Shown piece after piece: positions 55,224-63,764 of a stretch of DNA of 64,000 nucleotides. Numbering within the stretch: the stretch's first letter is position 1; each line of letters begins with the position of its first letter. The translations under genes were made by a program, and so were the position numbers. The notes under the pieces were generated by a model. That model made no database searches, was not told where the DNA came from, and was given only the letters and a program-made list of their open reading frames with translations. Source of the stretch: an uncultured Hoeflea sp. (lineage in GTDB: Bacteria; Pseudomonadota; Alphaproteobacteria; Rhizobiales; Rhizobiaceae); the NCBI RefSeq assembly GCF_947501405.1, contig NZ_CANMVK010000006.1, positions 1 through 64,000 of the forward strand, given 5' to 3'.

Positions 55224-55469
55224 CTACTGGTGTTTTCGATCATCGGGACCTGGCTGCGCGGGCTGTTGGTTCAGATCGTCGGGAAACCGCGCCATCAACG
55301 CCTCGATTCCCTGCCGGGTGGTGGTGTCGAGCGCGGCCTGGTTGTCCAGCAGCACCATCAGTTCACGCAGGCTCAAAGCCCAGAAGGCTTCGGGGGGAAG
55401 CCGCAGGCGACCGAGGCCGAAGCGGATCACGGACGCCCAGGGGAAAAACGCCCGCTCCGGCTTTGTCAC
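55224..55469 (-). CDS. GTA tail assembly chaperone (g10.1-like)
   Basis: 81 residues; the ATG overlaps the g10 stop codon. The pattern F-P-W-A-S-V-I-R-F-G-L-G-R-L-R-L-P-P-E-A-F-W is the conserved start of the small DUF2376/rcc01693-type proteins between g10 and g11. It probably assists tape measure folding or tail assembly. Confidence 0.85.
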   Translation of the reverse strand: MTKPERAFFPWASVIRFGLGRLRLPPEAFWALSLRELMVLLDNQAALDTTTRQGIEALMARFPDDLNQQPAQPGPDDRKHQ

Positions 55470-55870
55470 CGCGTTGCCGCCTGCGGCGCGGAAGGGCGGC
55501 TTTCACCCTCCCGGTCTGAAACCTGTTCACCCGCCTGGCCCGGCGGTGTCTGTGCGAAGGTCGCCCACAACAATTGCGCGGCGATGCTTGCGAAGCCGGC
55601 GATGCCGCCCTCGGTCGACATGGCCGCCACATCCTCATCATCCACCCGGTTGCCGGCGCCGCGCAGGCCCGCCCCGATGATCCGGACAATATCCTGCGCC
55701 GACAGCCGCCCGCTCTGGAAGCGATCAGCCAGTTCTGACAGATCGGAAACACCGAAGGCGCTTTCCAGCTCAGCCAATGCGCCCAACGTCAGGCACAACA
55801 GCCGCGTCTCGCCGTCCAGACAGGCGGCGATCTCGCCGCGATGGCGATTGGGGTGAACCCGCGGCGTCAT
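55466..55870 (-). CDS. GTA tail assembly protein (g10-like)
   Basis: 134 residues. The segment G-E-I-x-A-C-L-D-G-E-T-R-L-L-C-L-T-L-G-A-L is typical of GTA g10 / tail chaperone proteins; the C-terminal ~30 residues are Glu/Pro/Ala-rich. It sits between the major tail protein and g10.1. Confidence 0.87.
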   Translation of the reverse strand: MTPRVHPNRHRGEIAACLDGETRLLCLTLGALAELESAFGVSDLSELADRFQSGRLSAQDIVRIIGAGLRGAGNRVDDEDVAAMSTEGGIAGFASIAAQLLWATFAQTPPGQAGEQVSDREGESRPSAPQAATR

Positions 55871-55872
55871 GC

Positions 55873-56280
55873 TCAGATCCCCGCGAAACTGAGCGCACCG
55901 GCCGATTCCAGCGCGATCTCGAAGGTCATCTCGCCGTCATGGCGTCCGGCATATTCCAGCGCCACGATCTGGAACGGCCCGGTCACGGTGCCGAAATCCG
56001 GGATCACCACCTGCCAGTTGCGGATTTCGCCGGCGAAGAACAGGCTGCGTGCCAGAGCGTCGCTGGCCTGATCCTTGAACAGACCGCCGCCTGAAAGCGC
56101 CGCGCGCTGAATGCCTGCACCGCCCAGCAATTCGCGCCAGCGCCCGGCGGACTCGGCGTCGGTTATGTCGACGGCTTCCGCATTGAAGGCCAGCCTACGG
56201 GCGCGCAGCCCCGCGATGGTGACGAAACCACCGGTGTCCTCCACCTTGATGAGCAGGTCCCTGCCCTTTTGAGCACTCAT
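55873..56280 (-). CDS. GTA major tail protein (g9-like)
   Basis: ATG 56280 is preferred over 56286 from the AAAGGA spacing; 135 residues. It resembles the TP901-1 major tail family: M-S-A-Q-K-G-R-D-L-L-I-K, then V-D-I-T-D-A-E-S-A-G-R-W-R-E-L-L. It forms the tail tube. Confidence 0.92.
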   Translation of the reverse strand: MSAQKGRDLLIKVEDTGGFVTIAGLRARRLAFNAEAVDITDAESAGRWRELLGGAGIQRAALSGGGLFKDQASDALARSLFFAGEIRNWQVVIPDFGTVTGPFQIVALEYAGRHDGEMTFEIALESAGALSFAGI

Positions 56281-56328
56281 GTCCATGTCCTTTCGCTATG
56301 CGTGAATGATTGCCGGCACCCGGACCGG

Positions 56329-56727
56329 TCAGGGCTCGGTGACCGCGCGAAACCTCAATCGCACCACATGCAGCCCGCTCTTGGGCGCACGGCGGCTCAG
56401 CGTACGTTCGTGGCGAAGATTGATGAGCGCCGCCCCATTGAGCACAAGATCAGCTTCATGCAGCGCGCCGCGCACCGCGTCGGCCAGTTCGACCGCCTGC
56501 TTGCGGCCGTTCTGCTTTGTCCAGGCTTCGATCTCGAAGCGGTGTTCGGTGCCGGGCCCGTCCGCAGTCGACCAATCGCTCTGAGCGGCCTCGCCAAACA
56601 CCAGATAGGGTGGCTCGATCCGGGTGATGCGCCGGTCGAATATCCGCCCGGACCCGGTGATGTCGGTGATCGCCTGGGTCGCGGCCAGCCTTTCGGCCAC
56701 GGCTTTTTGCAGTGCGTTGGCGCTCAT
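56329..56727 (-). CDS. GTA tail terminator (g8-like, DUF3168)
   Basis: 132 residues; ATG 56727 overlaps the g7 stop codon. DUF3168 features: L-Q-K-A-V-A-E-R-L start, P-P-Y-L-V-F-G-E, and H-R-F-E-I-E-A-W-T. It caps the tail at the head-tail joint. Confidence 0.9.
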   Translation of the reverse strand: MSANALQKAVAERLAATQAITDITGSGRIFDRRITRIEPPYLVFGEAAQSDWSTADGPGTEHRFEIEAWTKQNGRKQAVELADAVRGALHEADLVLNGAALINLRHERTLSRRAPKSGLHVVRLRFRAVTEP

Positions 56728-57059
56728 GGCCGTGCCTCCTCGCAATCGCAGATGAGATAGCGTCGCCGCTCGTCGGGGTCGTAGAGACTACGCACCTCAA
56801 GCGGCCTGCCGTGCAGCACGAAGCGCATGCCATGGCGCAGGTCCTCGCGATAACGGATTGTCACCCGGTGGCTCACCGGTGCCTTGTCCGCCCCCGCTTC
56901 TTCGCGTGATCTGGCGCGCAACGGCTCCACCCGGCCCCAGAGATCGGCCACCGGCGTCCAGCCATCACCGACCCCGCCCTGGCCATCGGGCGCCTCGGCT
57001 GGCGCCTCAAGCTTGAGCCGCGCATCGAGCCGGCCCGGATCGAGAAACACTCTGGCCAT
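56724..57059 (-). CDS. GTA head-tail adaptor (g7-like)
   Basis: 111 residues. The ATG at 57059 overlaps the g6 stop; a GTG one codon earlier is an alternative. The sequence G-R-L-D-A-R-L-K-L-E-A-P and W-G-R-V-E-P-L-R-A-R fit the phage head-closure (SPP1 gp16/HK97 gp7-like) family. Confidence 0.9.
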   Translation of the reverse strand: MARVFLDPGRLDARLKLEAPAEAPDGQGGVGDGWTPVADLWGRVEPLRARSREEAGADKAPVSHRVTIRYREDLRHGMRFVLHGRPLEVRSLYDPDERRRYLICDCEEARP

Positions 57060-57625
57060 CACAATCTCCGCGGCGCCCAGGGCGCGATCAACCGGTCATA
57101 GCCAACCGGCACCGCGGCGGGCTGCATGTCGAGCGAGACCGCGCCGCGAAACTCGTAGAGATGGGCGGCATGGATCAGGATGGCCCGGACCAGCTCCGAC
57201 GGGATCTCGGTGACCGCGCCAAAGCCCGCAGTGAAGTCGATCTCGATGCCGTTGATCGGCTGGCTGGCGGGTGGGCGCTGTTTGAGGACAAGCCGCGCAG
57301 GCCTTGCGGCGGCGTCAAGCAGCAGCCCTGGGAGCGGCACCGCTTGCGGTGTCCCGTCATGATCATAAACATTCACCGCATCAATGCTTTGCACCGGCGT
57401 TTTCATGAGTTGAATCACTTCACCAGTCGGCCAGTCATCAAGCAGCAACCGGAAACCCTGCGGCATCAGCGCCACACCGGTGACGCCTTCCAGATGGGCG
57501 CGGGCGACACGGATCAGGCCCTCGAGCAACGCATCCTCGTCGTTCAGATCGATGCGCAGATGGGCTTTGAGATCGGCAAGCGTCACCGGTTCCGCCAGCG
57601 GCGGATCGGTCTGTATCAGGGTCAT
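57059..57625 (-). CDS. GTA head-tail connector (g6-like)
   Basis: 188 residues, GGAG before the ATG. P-V-T-L-A-D-L-K-A-H-L-R-I-D-x-x-D-E-D is the standard start of the gp6-like connector family, and A-I-L-I-H-A-A-H-L-Y-E-F-R lies near the end. It forms the adaptor ring below the portal. An imperfect palindrome separates it from the capsid gene. Confidence 0.92.
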   Translation of the reverse strand: MTLIQTDPPLAEPVTLADLKAHLRIDLNDEDALLEGLIRVARAHLEGVTGVALMPQGFRLLLDDWPTGEVIQLMKTPVQSIDAVNVYDHDGTPQAVPLPGLLLDAAARPARLVLKQRPPASQPINGIEIDFTAGFGAVTEIPSELVRAILIHAAHLYEFRGAVSLDMQPAAVPVGYDRLIAPWAPRRL

Positions 57626-57674
57626 GGCTGGCTCCGGTGATGGGGTGTGGCGCTGGGATGTCGGGGGTACAGAT

Positions 57675-57701
57675 CCCTCCCCCGGCCAGGCCGGGAGAGG
57701 G
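57675..57701 (-). terminator. Strong hairpin between capsid and connector genes
   Basis: 13-base arms (CCCTCCCCCGGCC / GGCCGGGAGAGGG, one mismatch) flank a single base. There is no T-run. A second stem, CGGCAGG / CCTGCCG, lies closer to the capsid stop. The pair would protect the capsid message 3' end or reduce read-through into g6. Confidence 0.5.
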
Positions 57702-57739
57702 GTGCGCGGCAGGTCTTTTCAGGAGGTCGGGCCTGCCGG

Positions 57740-58984
57740 TCAGGCGGCGAATTTCAACAGCTTGATCGCCTCGAAATTCTGCACGCCGCCGCCCACGCGC
57801 TTGGTGGTGTAAAACAGCACATAGGGCTTGGCCGAATAGGGATCGCGCAGGATGCGGACACCGGTGCGGTCGACCACCAGATAGCCGCGGCGGAAATCGC
57901 CGAAGGCAATCGAGGCGGAATCGGCTGCGATGTCGGGCATGTCCTCGGCCTCGACCACCGGGAATCCCATCAGCGAGGCCGCCTGACCGGCACCCGCCGG
58001 CGGCATCCACAGATAGTTGCCGTCCGCATCCTTGAACTTGCGGATCTGGGCCTGGGTCTTGCGGTTCATCACAAAGCGCGCATTCTGCCGGTGCCCGGCC
58101 TTGAGCGCGTAGATCAGATCCACCAGCCGGTCGGAGGGATCGGCACCGAAAGCGCCCGCGGACCCCGTTGCGATATGGCCGAGATTGCCCCAACTCCAGG
58201 CAGCATCGTCGACGCTGGGATAATCGAGAAAGCCGCGCGGCTTGTTGACGCCGTCGCCAGCAACGAAGGCCGCACCCTCCTGTTCGGCGAAGGCCGCCTC
58301 CACCTCGGCCGCGATCCATGTTTCGATGTCGAGCGCGCCATCCTCGATCAACGAGGCGGTGGCCGCCGGCATGGCGTAAAGCTCCATGGTCGGAAACTGC
58401 AGCTCTGCGAGTTGCGGCGTCGCCGTCTGGGCGCGGGCATCGGTTTCGCCGACCCAGCCGGTGGCCATGCCGTCGAGCGCGAAGGGTTTCTTCAGCACTG
58501 CGCCCGAAACCTGGCGCACCGTGGCGATCGAGCGGATCGGCGACAGATCCGACAGCCGGCGTCCGATTTCGGTGTCGAGTTCGTCGGGCACCAGGTAACC
58601 GCCATCGGGGTCACTGCCCGACGACATCGCCTTGAGTTCGCCGTGGCGCAAGCCGGCCTCCTCTCCGCGCCGCACATAGGCGTCGAAGGCCTGGCGTGCG
58701 GCGCTGGGTTCGCGTCCGCCGCCACCGCCCAACTCTGGACGTCCGCGCTTGACGAGCAAGCGATCGAGCGCGCGTTTTTGCTCATCGAGCGTCTGGTCGA
58801 TGCGCGCCACCTTTTCTTCGGTGATCACATCGGCGCCGCCCCGGCGCTCAATTTCGGCCAGCCGCTGGTCGTTGGTGAGCTTGTAGGCCTCAAAGGCGGA
58901 AATGAAGTCGTCGAAGGCCTGGGCAACATCGGCGTCCACGGCCTTGGTTTCCGGCGCGACCGCCTGTTTTGCATGGGGGTTCAT
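57740..58984 (-). CDS. GTA major capsid protein (g5-like, HK97 fold)
   Basis: 414 residues, GAGAGGAAC before the ATG. The N-terminal ~110 residues are a charged helical scaffold/delta region (coiled-coil-like), removed in HK97-type maturation. The capsid domain starts near G-S-D-P-D-G-G-Y-L-V-P-D and contains F-V-A-G-D-G-V-N-K-P-R-G-F and R-D-P-Y-S-A-K-P-Y-V. It forms the small GTA head. Confidence 0.95.
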   Translation of the reverse strand: MNPHAKQAVAPETKAVDADVAQAFDDFISAFEAYKLTNDQRLAEIERRGGADVITEEKVARIDQTLDEQKRALDRLLVKRGRPELGGGGGREPSAARQAFDAYVRRGEEAGLRHGELKAMSSGSDPDGGYLVPDELDTEIGRRLSDLSPIRSIATVRQVSGAVLKKPFALDGMATGWVGETDARAQTATPQLAELQFPTMELYAMPAATASLIEDGALDIETWIAAEVEAAFAEQEGAAFVAGDGVNKPRGFLDYPSVDDAAWSWGNLGHIATGSAGAFGADPSDRLVDLIYALKAGHRQNARFVMNRKTQAQIRKFKDADGNYLWMPPAGAGQAASLMGFPVVEAEDMPDIAADSASIAFGDFRRGYLVVDRTGVRILRDPYSAKPYVLFYTTKRVGGGVQNFEAIKLLKFAA

Positions 58985-59044
58985 GATTGGGTTCCTCTCG
59001 AAAATTCCGGTTGATACTGAACAGGGCCTCGACCCCGGTGAGGG

Positions 59045-59719
59045 CTAGGGATGCAACAACCCGTGCGTGAGCCGGCGCAGTCGCACCTCCAGCCGTTTGA
59101 GATGTTCCGGCGCAGCGTCCTGCCTGTCCGAAAGCGCTGTGTGGCCGCGGGCGATCAGCCCGCGCGCCTGGGTCCGCGTCAGCCCAGCGTCCCGCGTGAG
59201 CCTGCGTTCGAGTTCGCGGCGGGTCAGCGCCGCGGCGGATTTGACTGCGGTGACCCGGGCGCCGGGCTGCATGGGAAAGGTCACCACCGAGATTTCCCAC
59301 AGATCGGCGCTCAAGATCCTGCGCACGCCGCTCTTGGCCTCGTTGCGGGCGCGCAAGGTCTGAAAGCCGATCGACAACCCGTCGAGCGCGCCTGATTTCA
59401 TCAGTTCGTGCACCTCGCGGGCACGGGCCACGCCAAGCGACAGCTTGCCCTCCACATGCAGGCCGTGGCTGTCCTCGCGGATCGATGTCCAGCGGCCGAT
59501 CGGCTGCTCGGGGTCATGCTGGTAGAGCATGCGTATGTCGCCCGGTCCGCGGCGCTTGAGCGAGGCGGCGAAGGCCCCGGGCTCAATCACGTCGTGACCC
59601 AGATCAACTGCGCCGAACAGGCTGGCATAGCCTGAAAAGCTGCCGTCGCCGCTTACATCTTCCAGTGCCAGATCGACGCGTTTGTGCTGCCGTCCGGATC
59701 CGCTCCAGTCCGCTTTCAT
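59045..59719 (-). CDS. GTA prohead protease (g4-like)
   Basis: 224 residues, AAGGA before the ATG. The U35 protease features are F-S-G-Y-A-S-L-F-G, the His in Y-Q-H-D-P-E-Q-P-I-G-R-W and the Ser in L-D-G-L-S-I-G-F. It cleaves the capsid delta region. The basic C-terminal ~60 residues (R-R-E-L-E-R-R-L) are probably a scaffold-binding tail. Confidence 0.93.
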   Translation of the reverse strand: MKADWSGSGRQHKRVDLALEDVSGDGSFSGYASLFGAVDLGHDVIEPGAFAASLKRRGPGDIRMLYQHDPEQPIGRWTSIREDSHGLHVEGKLSLGVARAREVHELMKSGALDGLSIGFQTLRARNEAKSGVRRILSADLWEISVVTFPMQPGARVTAVKSAAALTRRELERRLTRDAGLTRTQARGLIARGHTALSDRQDAAPEHLKRLEVRLRRLTHGLLHP

Positions 59720-59785
59720 GGATTTATCCTTGTGGTTGTCGAAAGTGTCCGCCGGCCGGCCGGAATGCGGCCAGGCGCGGGCCGC

Positions 59786-60112
59786 TCAGGGTTTGCGGCC
59801 CGTGCCGCGCCCGGTTCTGTCGGCGATCCGGGTGAGCACACCCAGCACCCACCAGGCTGCGAGGCTGGCCGCTGCCGATCCCATCAACAGCGTCTCATCG
59901 GGTGACAGCAGCGCCGTCACCCCCATCTTTTGAGAAAGCGCGATGCCTGCAGGTCCGCCAAACACCAGTCCGGATGCGATCCCGACGACCGCCCGTGCAG
60001 CGGCTTCGCGCGCGCCGCGCGGCATCATATAGGCGAACGACACCAGCGCGCCGCAAACCGCGCCGGCGATACGCGCCGCCATGATTGAGGGGTCCGGGCC
60101 CATATCCTGCAT
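59786..60112 (-). CDS. GTA-associated small membrane protein (g3.5 position, DUF6107-like)
   Basis: The ATG at 60112 follows GGAG; the open frame starts at 60337 but that part antisense-overlaps nothing useful and has no start signal. 108 residues with three hydrophobic segments (about 12-30, 42-60, 75-95) and the F-A-Y-M-M-P-R-G-A-R-E-A-A pattern. It lies between portal and protease, where RcGTA has g3.5. Function unknown. Confidence 0.8.
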   Translation of the reverse strand: MQDMGPDPSIMAARIAGAVCGALVSFAYMMPRGAREAAARAVVGIASGLVFGGPAGIALSQKMGVTALLSPDETLLMGSAAASLAAWWVLGVLTRIADRTGRGTGRKP

Positions 60113-60185
60113 TGGCTTGGCTCCGTTTTGTTGGGGTTGGCGCTGCTCACAGACTGATTCAGAGCCTTGCGGATCTGAGTCCGGT

Positions 60186-61364
60186 TCACTCGACAACACG
60201 TTGATATCCAACGGCTTCCCGCTTTTCCTCGTCGCTGAGGAAACCGGCCGCACCCACCCGCGCCCAGAGCGCATCACGCTCGGCAGAAAGCCCCGGCAGG
60301 CGGTCGGCGTCATAGTCGATGCGCAGCCCCGAACCATGGACCGGCTGCAGCCAGGCGGTGAGCGCGGCAGCGGTACGGTTGACCAGCGGCAGCACGGTGA
60401 GGCGGCAGAAGGCGCGATTGGCCTCCTGGTAGTTGGCGTAGGTCAGATCGCCGGGAATGCCGAGCAGCATCGGCGGCACGCCAAGCGCCAGCGCGATCTC
60501 CCGGGCCGCGCCATTGCGCGCCTCCATGAAATCCATGTCGCGCGGCGTCAGCCCCATCGCCTTCCAGTCGAGCCCGCCTTCAAGCAGCATCGGCCGCCCG
60601 GCGCGGCGGGCGCCCTGATAGCCCTCCTCGAGTTCGGACTTGAGCCGGTCATACTGCTCGGGCGTCAGGTTGCCGCCCTCCTTGGGCTGGTAGACCAGTG
60701 CGCCCGAGGGCCGGGCGGAATTGTCGATGAGCGCCTTGTTCCAGCCCGTTGACGCATTGTGCAGATCGAGCGCCATCAGAGCGGCTTCGAGCGGCGCAAA
60801 GCCCAAATGATCATTGAGCGGATGAAACAGTTTGAGGTGCAGCAATCCCGGACCCTCTTCAGGGTTGACCGCAAAGCGCCGGCGTTTGCCGCCGGCCTGG
60901 TGCTCATAGGCGCTGGGCCAGCCGTCCGGCCCTTCGATCACCCGCATCCGGTCGGGCCTGAGCAGCTGCAGCCCCGATATCCGATCACCGGCCGCCACCG
61001 GATTGACCCAGGCATTGCCTGAAAGCAGCAGGTGACCGTAGAGCGTTTCAAAAAAACCGTCGCTGACGCCACCCGGATCGGGCCGCCTGAGCAGATCCGC
61101 CACCGGGTGCCGGTCCTGCTCGCGTCCCTCGTCAAACACCAGCCATGGCACCGAAGCCGCGGCCTCGGCGATCATCCGGATGGCGCGATGGGCGACCGGA
61201 TTGCGCATGAAGCCCTCTCGGGCGATGGCCTGATAGCTGCGGCCGCTCCAGCGGGCCCCGCCCTCGTCCGAAAGTGCGGCAATCGCGCCAGGCAGCCAGC
61301 CTTTGGCGGCGGGCGGGCGAACCTGTTTCGCGCGGGTCCAGGGAAGCCTCAATCCGAATGCCAT
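60186..61364 (-). CDS. GTA portal protein (g3-like)
   Basis: 392 residues, GAAAGGG before the ATG. HK97-type portal features: N-P-V-A-H-R-A-I-R-M-I-A, L-L-S-G-N-A-W-V, and L-G-I-P-G-D-L-T-Y-A-N-Y-Q-E-A-N-R-A-F. It forms the DNA channel at the head vertex. An intrinsic terminator lies between it and the upstream terminase gene. Confidence 0.95.
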   Translation of the reverse strand: MAFGLRLPWTRAKQVRPPAAKGWLPGAIAALSDEGGARWSGRSYQAIAREGFMRNPVAHRAIRMIAEAAASVPWLVFDEGREQDRHPVADLLRRPDPGGVSDGFFETLYGHLLLSGNAWVNPVAAGDRISGLQLLRPDRMRVIEGPDGWPSAYEHQAGGKRRRFAVNPEEGPGLLHLKLFHPLNDHLGFAPLEAALMALDLHNASTGWNKALIDNSARPSGALVYQPKEGGNLTPEQYDRLKSELEEGYQGARRAGRPMLLEGGLDWKAMGLTPRDMDFMEARNGAAREIALALGVPPMLLGIPGDLTYANYQEANRAFCRLTVLPLVNRTAAALTAWLQPVHGSGLRIDYDADRLPGLSAERDALWARVGAAGFLSDEEKREAVGYQRVVE

Positions 61365-61391
61365 TGTTGTGCCCTTTCAAGTATCGGAATC

Positions 61392-61422
61392 AAAAACCCC
61401 GCCGAAGCGACCCGGCGGGGTT
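61392..61422 (-). terminator. Intrinsic terminator between large terminase and portal genes
   Basis: On the minus strand a perfect 10-bp stem (AACCCCGCCG / CGGCGGGGTT) with an 8-base loop is followed by a run of five T. It lies in the 142-bp gap between g2 and g3 equivalents, in the direction of GTA transcription. Confidence 0.8.
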
Positions 61423-61506
61423 GAACTTTTCTCTGTTGCGACAGTCATCAGCCCGCGGCGCGGCGCCCGGCGCCTTGGCGGTGTGAAACCATTTCCAAGC
61501 CACCCG

Positions 61507-63099
61507 TCACATGTGTCTCACCAGCGGCTCGCTTTTCCGGTTGAGCACCAGTTCGGTCAGCGCCCAGACCAGTGCATCGAGCCGGTCGGGAGAACGTCCC
61601 GAGGAGAGCCCGTCGGGGCCGAAATCGCACATCTGGTCTTCAAGTGCTGCGAAATGGCCGGCATGAACCACCCGTCCCTGCTCATAAAGTGCGGCCACCG
61701 GTTCGGCGCGCAGCCATTTTCCGCGGCTTGCCCGCACGGTCCTGACCGGCAGATCCGGCTCCACGGTGCGAAGCACGCTTGTCACCATATCGCCGCCCTG
61801 ATTGATCTCGGCGACCACGCAATCGGCGTCAAACCGGCCGTAAAGCTGTGCCGCGGCCTGCGCCCAGCGGGACGGGCTGGCGCCCTCCACCGATCCGTCA
61901 GCCAGCACCACCGCGCGGCCACCTTCCTCAAGTCCCGCAGCGACGATGCCGCAGCATGAATGTCTGGCTTCGCCCGACGCGGGCGGGTCCACCGCCACCA
62001 CGATGCGCCGAAGCGGGCCGTGCTGACGCACCACCAGCGCCTCGATCTGGTCGCGCCGCCACAGCCCGTCCTCGCGGTCGGCGATCAGTTCGCCGTCGAG
62101 CTCCTGCCGCCCCAGCCGGGTGCCGCCATAGCGGGCGCGGATCGTCTCGAGAAATCCCGCCGCCAGATTGGCGGCATTGTCGAGCGTGCGGATCCGGGTC
62201 AGCCGGGTGGCCGGATCCTTGACCAGCGCCAGCATCAACGGCGTTGCCCGCGGCGTCGTGGTCACCAATTGCCGCGGCAGACGCCCGAGACGGAGGCCGA
62301 ATTGCAGCATGTCCCAGGTGTCGCGGGCATGGCGCCATTTGCCTAGCTCGTCGCACCAGGCGAGATCGAATTGCGGCCCGCGCAGGCTTTCGGGATCTTC
62401 TGACGAAAACATCTGCGCCACCGCGCCCGAGGGCCACACCAGCCTGCGCCGGGTTGCCTCGAATACCGGGCGGTGTTCCCGCGCGACGCCCAGGACGCCC
62501 GAGATGCCGTCGATCATCACCTCGCGCGCATCGGCAAAGCTTTCGGCCACCAGGGCGATGCGCCCGTCGCCGTCCAGCCCCGGCATCAGTTGCGACGCCA
62601 GCCCGTGTACCCACTCGGCGCCGGCCCGGGTCTTGCCCGAGCCTCGGCCGCCCAGCATCAGCCAGGTGCGCCAATCGCCCTTGGGCGGCAGTTGTTCGGG
62701 CCGGGCAAGCAGCGTCCAGTCCCGGGCATTGGCGATCAGCGCCTGATCGTCGAGCTGCCGCAGATGCGCTGATACCAGCGCCTCGACAGGCTCGGGCCGC
62801 GCCGGGTCATCCACCGGAGAAGCTGATTCCGGAAAATCCTCTACCCTTTTGTTTTCGCGCGCCTTGTGGTGATCGCCGGCGCCATCACCCCGCTGCCGCG
62901 CAACGGCCTTTCGCCAAACCGGATCGGGGCGGACGCCCGCCTGGAGCAGATTGCGCAGCGGCACCGGATTGCCCGGAACGGGTGGCTCCCAGACGCTGTC
63001 TGCCGCCACCCGCGCCCGGGACCGGAGCCCCTCAATTGTTCCGGCACCACGGGAGGGCTCAGCGAGCCGGAACCAGTCCGGGTCAATACCCTTCTTCAT
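61507..63099 (-). CDS. GTA large terminase (g2-like)
   Basis: About 530 residues. The ATPase has Walker A G-G-R-G-S-G-K-T-R-A-G and Walker B L-A-W-C-D-E-L; the RNase H-like nuclease has V-V-A-V-D-P-P, C-V-V-A-E-I-N-Q and R-S-P-D-R-L-D-A-L. It packages host DNA into the head. The first ~125 residues are an extension with no known domain before the family-typical N-D/A-R-D-W start. The start (ATG 63099, or GTG 63102) overlaps the end of the upstream gene by 17-20 bases. Confidence 0.94.
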   Translation of the reverse strand: MKKGIDPDWFRLAEPSRGAGTIEGLRSRARVAADSVWEPPVPGNPVPLRNLLQAGVRPDPVWRKAVARQRGDGAGDHHKARENKRVEDFPESASPVDDPARPEPVEALVSAHLRQLDDQALIANARDWTLLARPEQLPPKGDWRTWLMLGGRGSGKTRAGAEWVHGLASQLMPGLDGDGRIALVAESFADAREVMIDGISGVLGVAREHRPVFEATRRRLVWPSGAVAQMFSSEDPESLRGPQFDLAWCDELGKWRHARDTWDMLQFGLRLGRLPRQLVTTTPRATPLMLALVKDPATRLTRIRTLDNAANLAAGFLETIRARYGGTRLGRQELDGELIADREDGLWRRDQIEALVVRQHGPLRRIVVAVDPPASGEARHSCCGIVAAGLEEGGRAVVLADGSVEGASPSRWAQAAAQLYGRFDADCVVAEINQGGDMVTSVLRTVEPDLPVRTVRASRGKWLRAEPVAALYEQGRVVHAGHFAALEDQMCDFGPDGLSSGRSPDRLDALVWALTELVLNRKSEPLVRHM

Positions 63100-63721
63100 C
63101 ACCGGCGCTTTCGGTGTCCATCACGGAAGCTCGATCCGTGGGCTCAGTCTCATCCTGCTGCCGTTCCGCAGCCAGTCGCTCGGCGGCGGCGATGATGAGT
63201 TGCCGCACGGTTTGCCTGAGTTCAGCGCGCTCCTCGGGGCTCAGCGTCTGACTTGCGGCACGCGCCTGATCCTCAAGCGCCAACCGCTCCATCTGATCGA
63301 TCTTTTCAAGGGTGCGGACAATCAGCGCCACCTGGTCCACCGCCGCCTTGCCTTCAAGCCCGTCCTCCCCAAGCCGCGCCGCCTCCCGGTCAAGCACGGC
63401 GCGCATGGACACCAGCATCGCACCGGTGCGCCGCGATGATGCGACCGGCCCAGACCCTTCGCCTTTCCCGTCGCGTGAGGCATGTTTTCGCTCGGGCGCG
63501 GGCGTGCCGGTCAGTGCGGGAAGATCGAGGCGAACGGCCAGCCCGGCGACAACATCGAGCGCCAGCAACCCGCACACCAGATCGAGGGTTTTCGAGATCC
63601 CGGCACGACCGGCGGAGAGCTCTTCCCCAGCCAACACTTGCGCCTTGATTGCCTGCGCGAAGGCGTCTGCCCCGGCCGCCAAGGTCCGGCGAGCCACATC
63701 CATACTGGTGCTTTCGGGCAT
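63083..63721 (-). CDS. Putative GTA small terminase / g1 equivalent
   Basis: 212 residues, GGAGG before the ATG. The N-terminus (about 1-70) is Ala-rich helical; residues ~130-190 form a charged coiled-coil-like helix pair with L-S-P-E-E-R-A-E-L-R-Q-T-V-R-Q-L. It is about twice the length of RcGTA g1 (TerS). Identification rests on position just before the large terminase and helical make-up, not on clear motifs. Confidence 0.6.
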   Translation of the reverse strand: MPESTSMDVARRTLAAGADAFAQAIKAQVLAGEELSAGRAGISKTLDLVCGLLALDVVAGLAVRLDLPALTGTPAPERKHASRDGKGEGSGPVASSRRTGAMLVSMRAVLDREAARLGEDGLEGKAAVDQVALIVRTLEKIDQMERLALEDQARAASQTLSPEERAELRQTVRQLIIAAAERLAAERQQDETEPTDRASVMDTESAGDEEGY

Positions 63722-63737
63722 TCAACCTCCAGATACG

Positions 63738-63764
63738 AAAAACGCCCCGGAGATGTCCGAGGCG
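63738..63764 (-). terminator. Intrinsic terminator in the GTA leader, just before g1
   Basis: On the minus strand CGCCTCGGA / TCCGGGGCG (9-base arms, one mismatch) closes a 4-base loop and is followed by five T. It ends only 17 bp before the start codon at 63721, downstream of the promoter at 63903-63931. Confidence 0.7.

Noticed and set aside
57661-57740. GC-rich inverted repeats after the capsid gene as a recombination or attachment site
   Set aside because: No matching copy elsewhere in the window and no integrase; a transcript hairpin is the simpler reading.
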